This document shows, one piece after another, positions 10,627-33,813 of a stretch of DNA of 64,000 nucleotides; positions within the stretch are counted from its first letter, which is position 1; every line of letters starts with the position of its first letter. The stretch is taken from assembly GCA_965153355.1 (NCBI GenBank), contig OZ231126.1, positions 35,650,001 to 35,714,000 on the forward strand, read 5' to 3'. The stretch is from Flaccisagitta enflata (lineage: Eukaryota; Chaetognatha; Sagittoidea; Aphragmophora). The notes under the pieces were generated by a model, which was not told the DNA's origin, made no database searches, and saw only the letters and a program-made list of their open reading frames with translations. Position numbers and translations under genes: made by a program.

Positions 10627-12960
10627 CTAATTTGCTGGCTGAGAAGAAATAGGAGGAGGAATATTCCTAGATATATTTATAAACCATTTATTAAAATCTA
10701 GAGGAATAGCCCATCTTTGAAATTCTGAAATATACTTATTTACTGATTTACAAAATTCCCTTTTCAGCATTCCAAAATTATAACCTCTGCCCAATAAAGT
10801 ATCCAATAAAAATTTGACCCTCTCCTCAAAATCACTCTGATAATTACAAAGTCTCTGAAATCGGATGATCTGACCATAAAAAACTTTATAACAAATCCTT
10901 GAATATAAGTTACTCTCAAGAAAGGGCAGGGAGATAACATGGAATGGAAAAAGATCAGTCTTACAAAAAACCTTAGTAATAATATTTCCTCCTTCTATTT
11001 TCACCTGCATATCTAAAACATTTGCTGCATCTAACTGGTCATTCTCCTGAGTTAAGGATAAACTGGGAGGATAAATATCCTGAGAAATTGTCAAAAAGTT
11101 TCTTAAATTGATTGACGTGCAATCGTCTCGATATCTTCTGAAAAATTTTAAACTTTCCGCTTCATCTCTTGCCCCTGCTTTTACCCTGTTATCAATATAT
11201 TTGAATTCATCTACCATTAGAGAGCAATCTGAAAGCCAACCTGAACTCTTGCCGCCCATAATTACCCCCAAAGTTTGCTTAAAGATATGCCCAAAAGCCT
11301 TTATGTGGGTATTACGGATCAAATAATCAACCATCTCAAGAAATTCACCAACTGAATACACCAGTCCTTCGGAGTCGTTTGCAACCCACCAAGACTTCTC
11401 ATGACCAATCCTTAGAAATCCCATACCACAGTTCTTACTAAGCTTAGCAAGTAACCAATTAATATTAGACATCAGATGATCATGGTCAAAAAGGGTGTAT
11501 AAAGTTGAAAAATCATTGATCGAGATAGTATCAGCGACACCATATGCCAAACTAAACATATCCTTAACTTCAATACTAGTCTGAACATCAAAATAATAAC
11601 GTACACCCGAAAACTCCATATTCTTATTGCACAAATTCCTGAAATGTTCCTTACACATTTTCAAAACACTAGCTACAATCCTATCCAATTTTGAAGTGAC
11701 CGTGCTTACATTTCCCGCTATGTAACGCATCTTAGGTGGATTCTTATGAAATTTCGGAGTTTGATACAAAAGTGCCAGTTTTTCCTCCCTATTGTTGGGC
11801 TCAATCCTAAACTGCAAAAGATCCGTCTTAATTCTCGAAACTATCTCATTCTCTGTGTTTGGTGAAAAACTGTAAGTCTCATTCCCGGGGTTCTCATTAT
11901 TCAGTCCTAACTCTTCAGCCAATTTTAGAAAATAAAATTTCTTGCATGTGAAAGCAAAATTCCCAGCGGCCTTATCTACAACAGTGATAACATACCTATC
12001 CTGAAGCTTCGCTAACTCTGCCTTACATTCCTGACGTGTAAGCACTGGCTGGCTATAACTGGTACCTTCCTTACAAGCCATTAACTTATTACTGAAATTC
12101 CTGAAGAGAGCGCCCTTCCATTTTTTAAAAGCCGTCCGAGAAATTCTGAACTTACCTGACAGTTTCACAACAAAGCTGTCTATTTCCTTTTTCACCTGTG
12201 TCCTGATATTCTCAACGTTAAGATAAGGGTTCTCTCTAAACTTCGTACCAAAAGAGCAAATCCCACGTAGCTGAGGGTCACCAATGATTTCAAGATCACC
12301 AGTGATGATATGTCCAAAACGATCATGTTTAAAGGGCGAATCATCGCATGAACAGTCCATATTCTGGATATCAGCATAAGAAAGACTACCAGTATTTCTC
12401 AAAACTTTATTATAATTTAAAATCTTAGATCCAATAGTCTTTCCAAAGCTATAGATCAGCCGAATATCAACTTTCTCCTTTATGTCAGATGGCAGGTGTT
12501 TCTGCACATCTGAACAGTTGATGATCGAATTAAGATTCACATCACCCATAATCTTATGCAAGAATTTTGCATTCCAAGAAACAGATTCCCTCATACTCTT
12601 TGATGGTTTTACCTTTTGCAAAAAATCTACCCGGGACTTGATAACAAAGCGTAAATTCTCATTCAAAGTTGAAAAATGGGTCGACATGAAAAATCGTTCC
12701 AAATATCTCCTTTGAGTTGAGAAAACTATGTCCTCAATCCCGCGTAAACCAATTGCCTCAAAGAGCAGAGCCAATTCATTTCTGAAATTCAAAAAACTCT
12801 CATCAGTTATGCCACCTCTACGCTTTTTCCTATGCCTGCCATTCCTATGTTTACCTGAACCTTCCTGACAGATATTTACAACTTTATACATATTGTAATC
12901 AACATATCGACCATCCGTAACATTCCCATGCAGACCAAAACCGCTAATCTTATCATTCAA
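10627..12960 (-). CDS. Penelope-like reverse transcriptase, 777 aa
   Basis: Intact ATG-to-stop frame with reverse transcriptase hallmarks in order. An RT0-like segment (VITVVDKAAGNFAF, ~324-337) is followed by PKFHKNPPKMRYIAG (~402-416). Motif A is SINDFSTLYT (~480-489, Asp 483). A motif B-like stretch GVIMGGKSSG lies near 565-574, and the catalytic box is RYRDD (~609-613). The thumb-like end contains GRGY (~724-727). The order RT0, KFHK, DFSTLYT, YxDD is typical of Penelope-like elements and some related telomere-associated RTs. The box is YRDD rather than the common YVDD/YIDD. No GIY-YIG endonuclease is visible at the C terminus, so this may be an endonuclease-less type. Residues 36-50 are basic (KHRNGRHRKKRRGG). 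It is probably recent, as the frame is unbroken over 2.3 kb. The RT call is firm; the exact clade is inference. Confidence 0.85.
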   Translation of the reverse strand: MNDKISGFGLHGNVTDGRYVDYNMYKVVNICQEGSGKHRNGRHRKKRRGGITDESFLNFRNELALLFEAIGLRGIEDIVFSTQRRYLERFFMSTHFSTLNENLRFVIKSRVDFLQKVKPSKSMRESVSWNAKFLHKIMGDVNLNSIINCSDVQKHLPSDIKEKVDIRLIYSFGKTIGSKILNYNKVLRNTGSLSYADIQNMDCSCDDSPFKHDRFGHIITGDLEIIGDPQLRGICSFGTKFRENPYLNVENIRTQVKKEIDSFVVKLSGKFRISRTAFKKWKGALFRNFSNKLMACKEGTSYSQPVLTRQECKAELAKLQDRYVITVVDKAAGNFAFTCKKFYFLKLAEELGLNNENPGNETYSFSPNTENEIVSRIKTDLLQFRIEPNNREEKLALLYQTPKFHKNPPKMRYIAGNVSTVTSKLDRIVASVLKMCKEHFRNLCNKNMEFSGVRYYFDVQTSIEVKDMFSLAYGVADTISINDFSTLYTLFDHDHLMSNINWLLAKLSKNCGMGFLRIGHEKSWWVANDSEGLVYSVGEFLEMVDYLIRNTHIKAFGHIFKQTLGVIMGGKSSGWLSDCSLMVDEFKYIDNRVKAGARDEAESLKFFRRYRDDCTSINLRNFLTISQDIYPPSLSLTQENDQLDAANVLDMQVKIEGGNIITKVFCKTDLFPFHVISLPFLESNLYSRICYKVFYGQIIRFQRLCNYQSDFEERVKFLLDTLLGRGYNFGMLKREFCKSVNKYISEFQRWAIPLDFNKWFINISRNIPPPISSQPAN

Positions 12961-13288
12961 TCCTAGAGGATGAGCAGTACGTAGATAGCTAATCCAAAAA
13001 AGTTCTCTTTCAACTCTTCTCTTTCTAGTCTCTTACATCTTGAAGTGTCCCCAACTATGAAATTGAACACTTGGCCACTATTTAAGTACCAAATTTTGGC
13101 CAAAAATACCTAAAAATAGCCATTTTTGGGTGTTTTTTGGGAGCCGTTTCTAAACGCCCCCGCGTAGGGCTCTAAAAATGTCACGGTTGGATTCCCCAGG
13201 TTTTTTTACACAAGATTGAGTCTTTTTTAGCCTCGTTACTCAATTTTTTTTTTTTTTTTTAACGTAGCCCAACTTGTGCATGTGGCGG

Positions 13289-13945
13289 AAAGTGACCAGT
13301 TTTCACTCGTATTTGATGTCTGGTCGATTGACATTTTCAAACATTTCGCTTGAATCTTTCGTAATCATTCCTCTCATTTTCGAATGAAGATGGATGAAAA
13401 CGAAATGCTGCTTGCATCACCAACACTTTTTTTGCCATCCTCCACTCTTTCAAATCTGTAATTGGAAATAAAAGGGTACTACTGCCTGGATTAAAAAAAG
13501 AAAGATGAAAATTTCTTTCTGATTTAGACAAATCAAGTTTCCGGTTTCTTAAATTGCAGACCCAGAGAAAAAGAAATAAAGATTAGAAACGTGGATTGAG
13601 GAAAACGTTTTTAGCTACCGGGCAAATAATAAAAACTTTCAAAATCTGGTTTTTGAGAAGACGGCACTTAGACGCGATGTGTCTAACGGAAAACTCGCTC
13701 CTGGTCTAGAAATTTCAAAACTCGAAAATTCAAAAAAAGGTGATCCACAAGAAAAGAATGTCGCGAAGAAAGAAAGGAAAGAATAACAAAGGAAGTTGAT
13801 TTATTCTTTTTGTCCTATCATTTCCGATGCGTTCCTTTTCAACAATCAAAAAAATCGGAAGAAAAACATTTTCATTTATCATAAACAACATTCATGATAA
13901 AATCTAATAACATTCATTATAAAATCTACAAATAACTTGTCAAGA
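13289..13945. other. Intergenic sequence upstream of the lectin-Ig gene
   Basis: About 650 bp between the long inverted repeat and the first coding exon of the receptor gene, so it should include the promoter and 5' untranslated region. AT-rich; no unambiguous TATA box or initiator can be assigned. Open frames here look incidental. Confidence 0.4.
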
Positions 13946-27281
<13,336 letters not shown>

Positions 27282-28645
27282 ATGGTCAGTTGTTAGTGAC
27301 TTCGTATTAGTGGTTTCAGTAGTCTGTAGTCTATAGGCGCATCTTAATGAGAACTTTTTTGCTTCAGCATTCCCATGTTTCTCGATCATCTTTTAGTGCA
27401 ATTTCGTTTTCATATGCAGTGCACACATATGCACACATGACGCACTGGTCATTGTAACACGTTTGTTTGATTGAAAGGGAAAGAGCGGTGTGTGGATAAG
27501 AAATTTGTGAATGAGAAATTTGCCTACGTAATTAAAAAAAAATTTAAATCCACTTCTAATGAAAACATTTTTTTTGCACGCCGTTTTGGTCTTCAAGTAT
27601 TATCATTGTTGATGTTTTGATTATTTTGGGTTGTTGCACTGTTTTTTTATTACCTCAAATGTTATGCTTGCATTGAAGTGTTGTTTTTTCTGGCTTTCGA
27701 GCTTTTATTACTTTGTGCGATGTCCTCAGGAATGACGCGGTTTTTGCGATGTACTCTGTGGCACTAAAATACTACATTTGCGAAACTACTTTTTTTTCTA
27801 TGGCGTAAGACACAATGAACGGGGCCGGGTCATTTGTTAACTAGCAAAATTTGGGCAATTATTCTAGCTATTCTAAAAATCTGTCTATTTGTTCTTTTCA
27901 GTACAGTACGAGTATCGAAGAACTGTAAAACTCTGGGGAAGCTATTCTAAGAGGGGATTTCCTCTGATTGTACCTTCAAAAGGGGGCTACGATTCATAAT
28001 CAAATTTTTTACCACATAATGCACCTATAGGTCTACTATGTTGTTTAAGGTTTCTTTTTAAGCAAAAACAATTTTTTCAGTTTTTTTTTCTAATTTTGGA
28101 CGAAAAAATGACACACAAAAATTTCTTTAAATAGTATGTTAGACACATTTACACAAATTTCTTTTTTTGTTGGGGATTTTCAGCCTATTTTTCTTGCTAT
28201 GGCACCTAAAACTCAAAAAACGCAAAAAGTGGAATAGCTACTCAAGTTTCTGATAGAATTGTCTGATTTTTGGTGTGGTACTAGTTTTATGACTCACTAG
28301 TAAAGTGCAAAATTTCAGCTCTTCAAATGAATTTTTTATACAGTGATGAAATTTTGAAATATTCACAAAATGTAATGTTGGATGATTTTCCCTCAAAAAT
28401 CTTTCTTTCAAATAAAAAATTCCACCAATTGTTATTTTCTGATATGATTAATCACTAGTTAAGAGTTTCTAAAAAAATGTTTTAACTAGCCCTCTTTGAA
28501 AAAAATTTTTTCTCAAAAATTGCAAAAATGACTCATTTTTTAAGGTTGAATAAAAACTGTCTCTGTTATCCGATCATCTTCATTTTTGGTGTTGTTACCT
28601 GTTATCTACCCTAACTCCACCTAAAATTTGAGCTCACTGCGACAA
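27282..28645. other. 3' flank of the receptor gene
   Basis: Probably includes the 3' untranslated region. An AATAAA-type signal occurs near 28410 (TTTCAAATAAAAAATT), but it cannot be tied to the transcript without RNA data. From 27840 the sequence is AT-rich with no recognised genes. Confidence 0.35.
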
Positions 28646-28649
28646 ACAG

Positions 28650-29262
28650 CTGCGGAGATATCAACGTTCAAAGTAGATGTCATCTAGACTTAGAAATACG
28701 GGGGAATTCATTATGGGAAGACAACTGTACTTAAGAGACTGATATTTGAAATTTAGACTAATAAAAGGATTCTTTATTGCCCATGGGTGTTGGTTGCTAT
28801 GGAAACACATTTCAATGTATTTACGCTAAAGTATCAATATTTTTAGAAATTTTTTCAGGGAACATTGTTTGAAATAAAATTTGCTATAACTTTCCCACAA
28901 TATGTTCTGTAAGAATATTGCTCGTTTAGCCGTTGCTAGGGAGCGTAACTATGTGTGACAGCCCTGTGATACTCCCTAGCAACCGCCGAACGAGCGATAT
29001 TCTTACAGAACATACTGTGGGAAAGTTGTAGCAAATTCTATTTTAAACAATGTTCCTTCAAAAAATTTCTCAAAACATTGATACTTTAGCGTGAATACAT
29101 GGAAATGTGTTTCCATGGCAACCAACACCCATGGGCAATTAAGCATCCTTTTATTAGTTTATATTCTAAATATCAGTCTCAAGTTTATCTGTCTTCCTGT
29201 AGTGAATTCCCCCGCATTTCCAAGTCTAGACGACATCTACTGTACTTTGTCGGGGGAAAGTC
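28650..29262. repeat. ~610-bp palindrome (foldback element)
   Basis: 28660-28950 is matched in inverse at 28965-29250. Examples are GTAGATGTCATCTAGACTT with AAGTCTAGACGACATCTAC, and CCCATGGGTGTTGGTTGC with its inverse. The centre has TTGCTAGGGAG/CTCCCTAGCAA around a ~30-nt loop. An open frame over 29091-29558 arises from one arm and is not considered a gene. Confidence 0.8.
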
Positions 29263-29264
29263 AG

Positions 29265-29648
29265 CGAAATTTGTATTTTGGCCATTTTTTAAGCTTGCGT
29301 CAAATTTCTTTCTTTCTTTCTGATACCTCCATTTTGGCTGAAGTTACTCAGGATCAAGCATTTAGCCATATTCTAAAATTTCACACTTGTCCGTCAAGCC
29401 GTTTTAGAGTTCTGAAGGTCCAATGTTTGAAAAAACGCCAAATTTTGAACAAAAACGAAATTGAAAAATTTTTTCAAAGAATTGAAAAAAGGGTTTTGGA
29501 TCTAGGCGAATTATGTAATTTCAAATTATTTCGACCCCCCTTTTGGAGACATTTTTAAAAAAATTGTTTCGCTATAAAGCCACAAGAAAAAGCCATTTTC
29601 ATGTTAATTTTACAGGTACCTTTCAAATATCATAGTAACTATATTTTC
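29265..29648. other. Unassigned AT-rich intergenic sequence
   Basis: No splice-bounded exon, RNA gene or repeat family recognised. Confidence 0.35.
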
Positions 29649-29848
29649 AGTCGCGTGCTACGCGACTCTACACCCCGCTTTGTCGGTCCGTCCGTCGGTC
29701 CGTCTGTCGGTCCGTCGGTCCATCCGTCCGTCACGCTTTACTTTTTTTGTTTTTTTGCGGTCTTTGGCCTCACTGCTACTGCCCAAGTGATCAAGTGACC
29801 TGCCCACCCGCACGCGACTGGGGTAGCGGTGTATCCGGCCTTGTTTTC
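29649..29848 (-). mobile_element. HINE-like element, AGTCGCG subfamily, ~200 bp
   Basis: Hairpin AGTCGCG-TGCTA-CGCGACT at 29649-29667, then CTACACCCCGCTTTGTC and GTCN repeats. The opposite end carries CTGCCCACCCG, CACGCGACT (29811-29819) and TCCGGCCTTGTTTT. One of the cleanest copies for defining the family. Confidence 0.85.
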
Positions 29849-29849
29849 A

Positions 29850-30790
29850 AAATAATGGAAGACAGGAAACAAATGTCCCGAAACAGTTCCGTCTATCGTC
29901 AATACCTTGCTGATTCAATATGCATTAGTTTGGTTGTGTAATTAGTTTTTGTGTCTTTTTGAAAATGTGTAATTGGTTGAAAGATAAATATATAAAAAGT
30001 ACGGCTTAATCATTTATTGCAACTTCCTTTGAAACTGAACACCCCATACTGGAACTACACTCTTCTTTTCTCTGATTCATTCAAACTCTCTCTCTCGAGA
30101 TGTGAAATGTAGACAGAGCAGTCTCACTTCAATGAAAATCACATGATTGAATTTTCTTTTCAAAATGATATCATTGTCTGGACAGAGGTAATGAAGCCTA
30201 GAAAAAATTTATTTGCAATTGATAAAAATAATCGATAATGTTTTAGGACAACATAGAATTATCAATGAACACAGCACAGGCAAAAGAATTATGCATCAAG
30301 GTTTTTTCCCACACTTCTTCAGCTATGACAGAGCCTATCAGGAGATTGTCAACTAAGACGAAGAAGTTATTGTAATTTTCAGATTTGCGAAATTACTGGG
30401 GTGTAGAAAGTTGAGTTCCCCCCTCCCTCAAGGAGTTAGTCAGTAAATCAAAAGGGGGGGATTTGAAGAAAAAGGACAAAATTACATGGCCTATTAGTTT
30501 TAAATTTTTTTTAATCATAGTAGCATAGTTACACCGCGCTATAATGGACCAAAGAATAACAGAAATCCGCCTGTTATAGATAGACTCAGTAAGGATGTTT
30601 GCCAATTATTAAGTTGGTTTCGCTAAGTAGAAAACTAGGAGTGATGCGCGTAGTAACTAGTCAGGGAGGGCTCACAAGTCTTCCTTTTATATTTTTCGGC
30701 TTGGGTATAGTGAGGGATATTGTTCCACTCGTCGTGCCAAATCTTTTAATTTTTTTTCTTTTGACTTGTTTTATTGGCAATATCAGATAA
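29850..30790. other. Unassigned intergenic sequence
   Basis: 30530-30590 (CCGCGCTATAATGGACC, then CCGCCTGTTATAG) resembles the pogo/Tigger-like end noted at 39141. Otherwise nothing recognised. Confidence 0.35.
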
Positions 30791-30794
30791 CCGC

Positions 30795-31762
30795 CTATGT
30801 CAGGGTGCAATCGAAGACAAAATTTGATCAGTCTACACATTTTTTTGCAATATTATAGACATTGTTAATTTGCATATTTTATCAATGAAAAATTAATGAG
30901 TTAATTGATTAATTAGTTTATGTTTTAACTTTTTTTGCATTAAAACCCATTTTTTTGTCCAAAGTAGCTTTGAAATGTAGGGATAAAGGTAAAAAAAAGG
31001 GAGTTTTTAAGGAAAATCTTTTTTTACAATCTGATATGTCCTGGATAAAATTATAATTTTGCATACAGATTCAAAAATCATTAATTTTAAAAACATGGCA
31101 TGTTTCTAAAAACTCATAAGAAGAATGCCATGTGTTTAGAAATGCAAAATTTTGCATTCAGAAGCAGAATTATTATTCTACCCAATAACTAAATAAACTT
31201 TTCCTCTTATTTTCAGAAGAAATTTTCTTGTTTTGTTGGATAACTTTTGTCCTTATAAATTTACAATAGAAACTTTTTGTTTGGTAATTATTTTTTAATA
31301 TTCTTAAAAAAATCAAGAATATAAAATTTTGATTTAAAAAATTACCACCTACTTGGATAGCTAAACATTAGGGCGGCTACCTGGAGGGTCAAATGTGGTC
31401 AAATTTCAGAACGCCTCAGCCAACTAACCATACACTCAACGTCATATTTAAAAAGGAATTGAGGCCAGCGGAGATTGGTATCTGGAAAGAAAACCCGCAC
31501 GGCAACACTATAGAGTTACAATGGGCGTAAAATTGCTTTCATATACTTTACCATTGTGTTGTCGTGCGGGTTTCTTGATCAAATACCGACCTCTGCTTGT
31601 CTGATTTACTGCCCAAATGCCGCTTAGAATGTATGGTTAGGTGGCGGAGGAATTTTAAATGTTGAGCCAAATTCACCCTTCAGGTAACCAGCCTACTAAA
31701 CATAACAGTTTAATGTGATTGAAAATCAAATTTTGTCTTCATTTGCACCCCGACCTATAACG
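30795..31762. repeat. Nested palindromic (foldback) element
   Basis: Outer arms: CAGGGTGCAATCGAAGACAA (from ~30798) and its inverse at ~31730-31758. A second, inner palindrome at 31366-31700 pairs GGTTACCTGAAGGGT-type and AACCCGCACG-type sequences (31493-31500 with 31563-31572). A hairpin-in-hairpin layout; no protein coding. Confidence 0.6.
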
Positions 31763-32677
<915 letters not shown>

Positions 32678-32946
32678 GCGCACACAGACGGACCATTTTT
32701 GATCATTTACCAACAGATTAATGGGTTTCTGAGAGTGTCATGTCTTGTGAAAACGAACGTGTGTGATATGCATCTGACAGAAAACTCATTTAAGGAGGGA
32801 GACGAAATCTTAGCTAAAAGACTACCAATGAGATGGTCACACTTTTCTCTGTCTGAGAAGAATCCACATTTTTACGATACGATACGTATTGAGTGTATAT
32901 CAACGTTAAAGACGCTTAGTGGTTTCGTGGTTTGTGCTTCGAAGAC

Positions 32947-33580
32947 TCATAGTCCAAGCATCGCCCTAAAGACCATCGGCACGAGATAGCCGATGAGGAG
33001 GCCGTTTATCCCGAAGAAGAGGAAAAACCCGACAGTTTTGGCGAGCGACGTTTTCCAGCCTTTTGTCGGACGATCGTAGTCAGTTTCTCTCGGCTTTTCC
33101 AACGTCGACAAGCCATTCCAGTCTCCCGTCGTCGACATGTCCACCACGATCTCCACCTGCTTCTTCTCAACAAGTCCGACGTCGACGTCGTCAACATCAT
33201 CTTCGCCGTCGACGACAACGGTTTGATCGACGACGCCGCGTCTCGTCGGTGTGACGCCATCAGGCGAAGCGGAAGCGGCGGGCGTCGCGACGCCGTTGCT
33301 TCCGCTTTCCGGCGTCACGGATCCTTGTTTCGGCGTTGGTGGTGAAAGCGCGAGAGTCGGCGGTGGCGCCGAACTGGCGGCAGTCGGCGTGAAGGCACGA
33401 AGATCTGGAGTGATACCAGTCCGGGTGGCGCTGACGCTGGCGCCGCCCCCAACGGCGCCCCCTACGGCGCCGGCGGCTAATAAATACTCGGGCAAATCTG
33501 GTGAGTCGGAGGCGAAATGCGAAGAGGGCGGACGGGAAGACGGACGCGACGACGGACGGGAAGAGTCATCTTGTAATTGA
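32947..33580 (-). CDS. Last exon of the Ser/Pro-rich membrane protein gene
   Basis: The acceptor is TTTTTGCCGCAG. A single frame is open for 210 codons, with a G/C-rich third position, SRPSSRPSS repeats, many TP and SP sites, an acidic patch and a C-terminal hydrophobic segment. This is the best supported part of the gene. Plus-strand frames over the same DNA are shadows. Confidence 0.7.
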
Positions 33581-33691
33581 CTGCGGCAAAAAGATCGTGT
33601 GAAAAAATCAGACGTTGGAAATTTCAAGTTTAATGTTTAAAGTTATGAAAGGATCGCTTTGAAAATTCAGAGAAGCAACAGGGCCATGTGG

Positions 33692-33734
<43 letters not shown>

Positions 33735-33745
33735 CACAACAACAA

Positions 33746-33813
<68 letters not shown>

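Larger units (their letters stand above)
9625..13023 (-). mobile_element. Penelope-like retroelement, apparently full length
   Basis: The uninterrupted form of the host repeat (for example 8600-8640) reads CTTGTTTTCCTAGTCTCTTAC. Here the two halves are separated by 3.4 kb: CTTGTTTT ends at about 9624 and CTAGTCTCTTAC resumes at about 13024. The insert holds one long minus-strand frame starting ~65 bp from its right end, then a ~1-kb 3' region. This is the layout of a complete retroelement copied from an RNA. A target duplication cannot be resolved because both borders are T/C-rich. Confidence 0.75.
6393..13288. mobile_element. 6.9-kb long inverted-repeat element, nested insertions inside
   Basis: 6393-6660 is repeated in reverse complement at about 13024-13288, starting from CCGCCACATGCACAAGTTG at the outer ends. 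The arms continue inward as tandem units of ~510-523 bp: the marker AAGATGTAAGAGA lies at 6641, 7164 and 7674 on the left, with inverted copies at about 8630, 9120 and 13030 on the right. The right arm is cleanly split by a Penelope-like element (about 9625-13023), and a HINE-like fragment sits near the centre (7741-7820). No transposase is visible. The architecture is that of a foldback element with arms of tandem repeats. Confidence 0.8.

Noticed and set aside
29091-29558. 155-codon open frame
   Set aside because: Begins inside one arm of the 28650-29262 palindrome; no domain, no splice signals and no codon bias.
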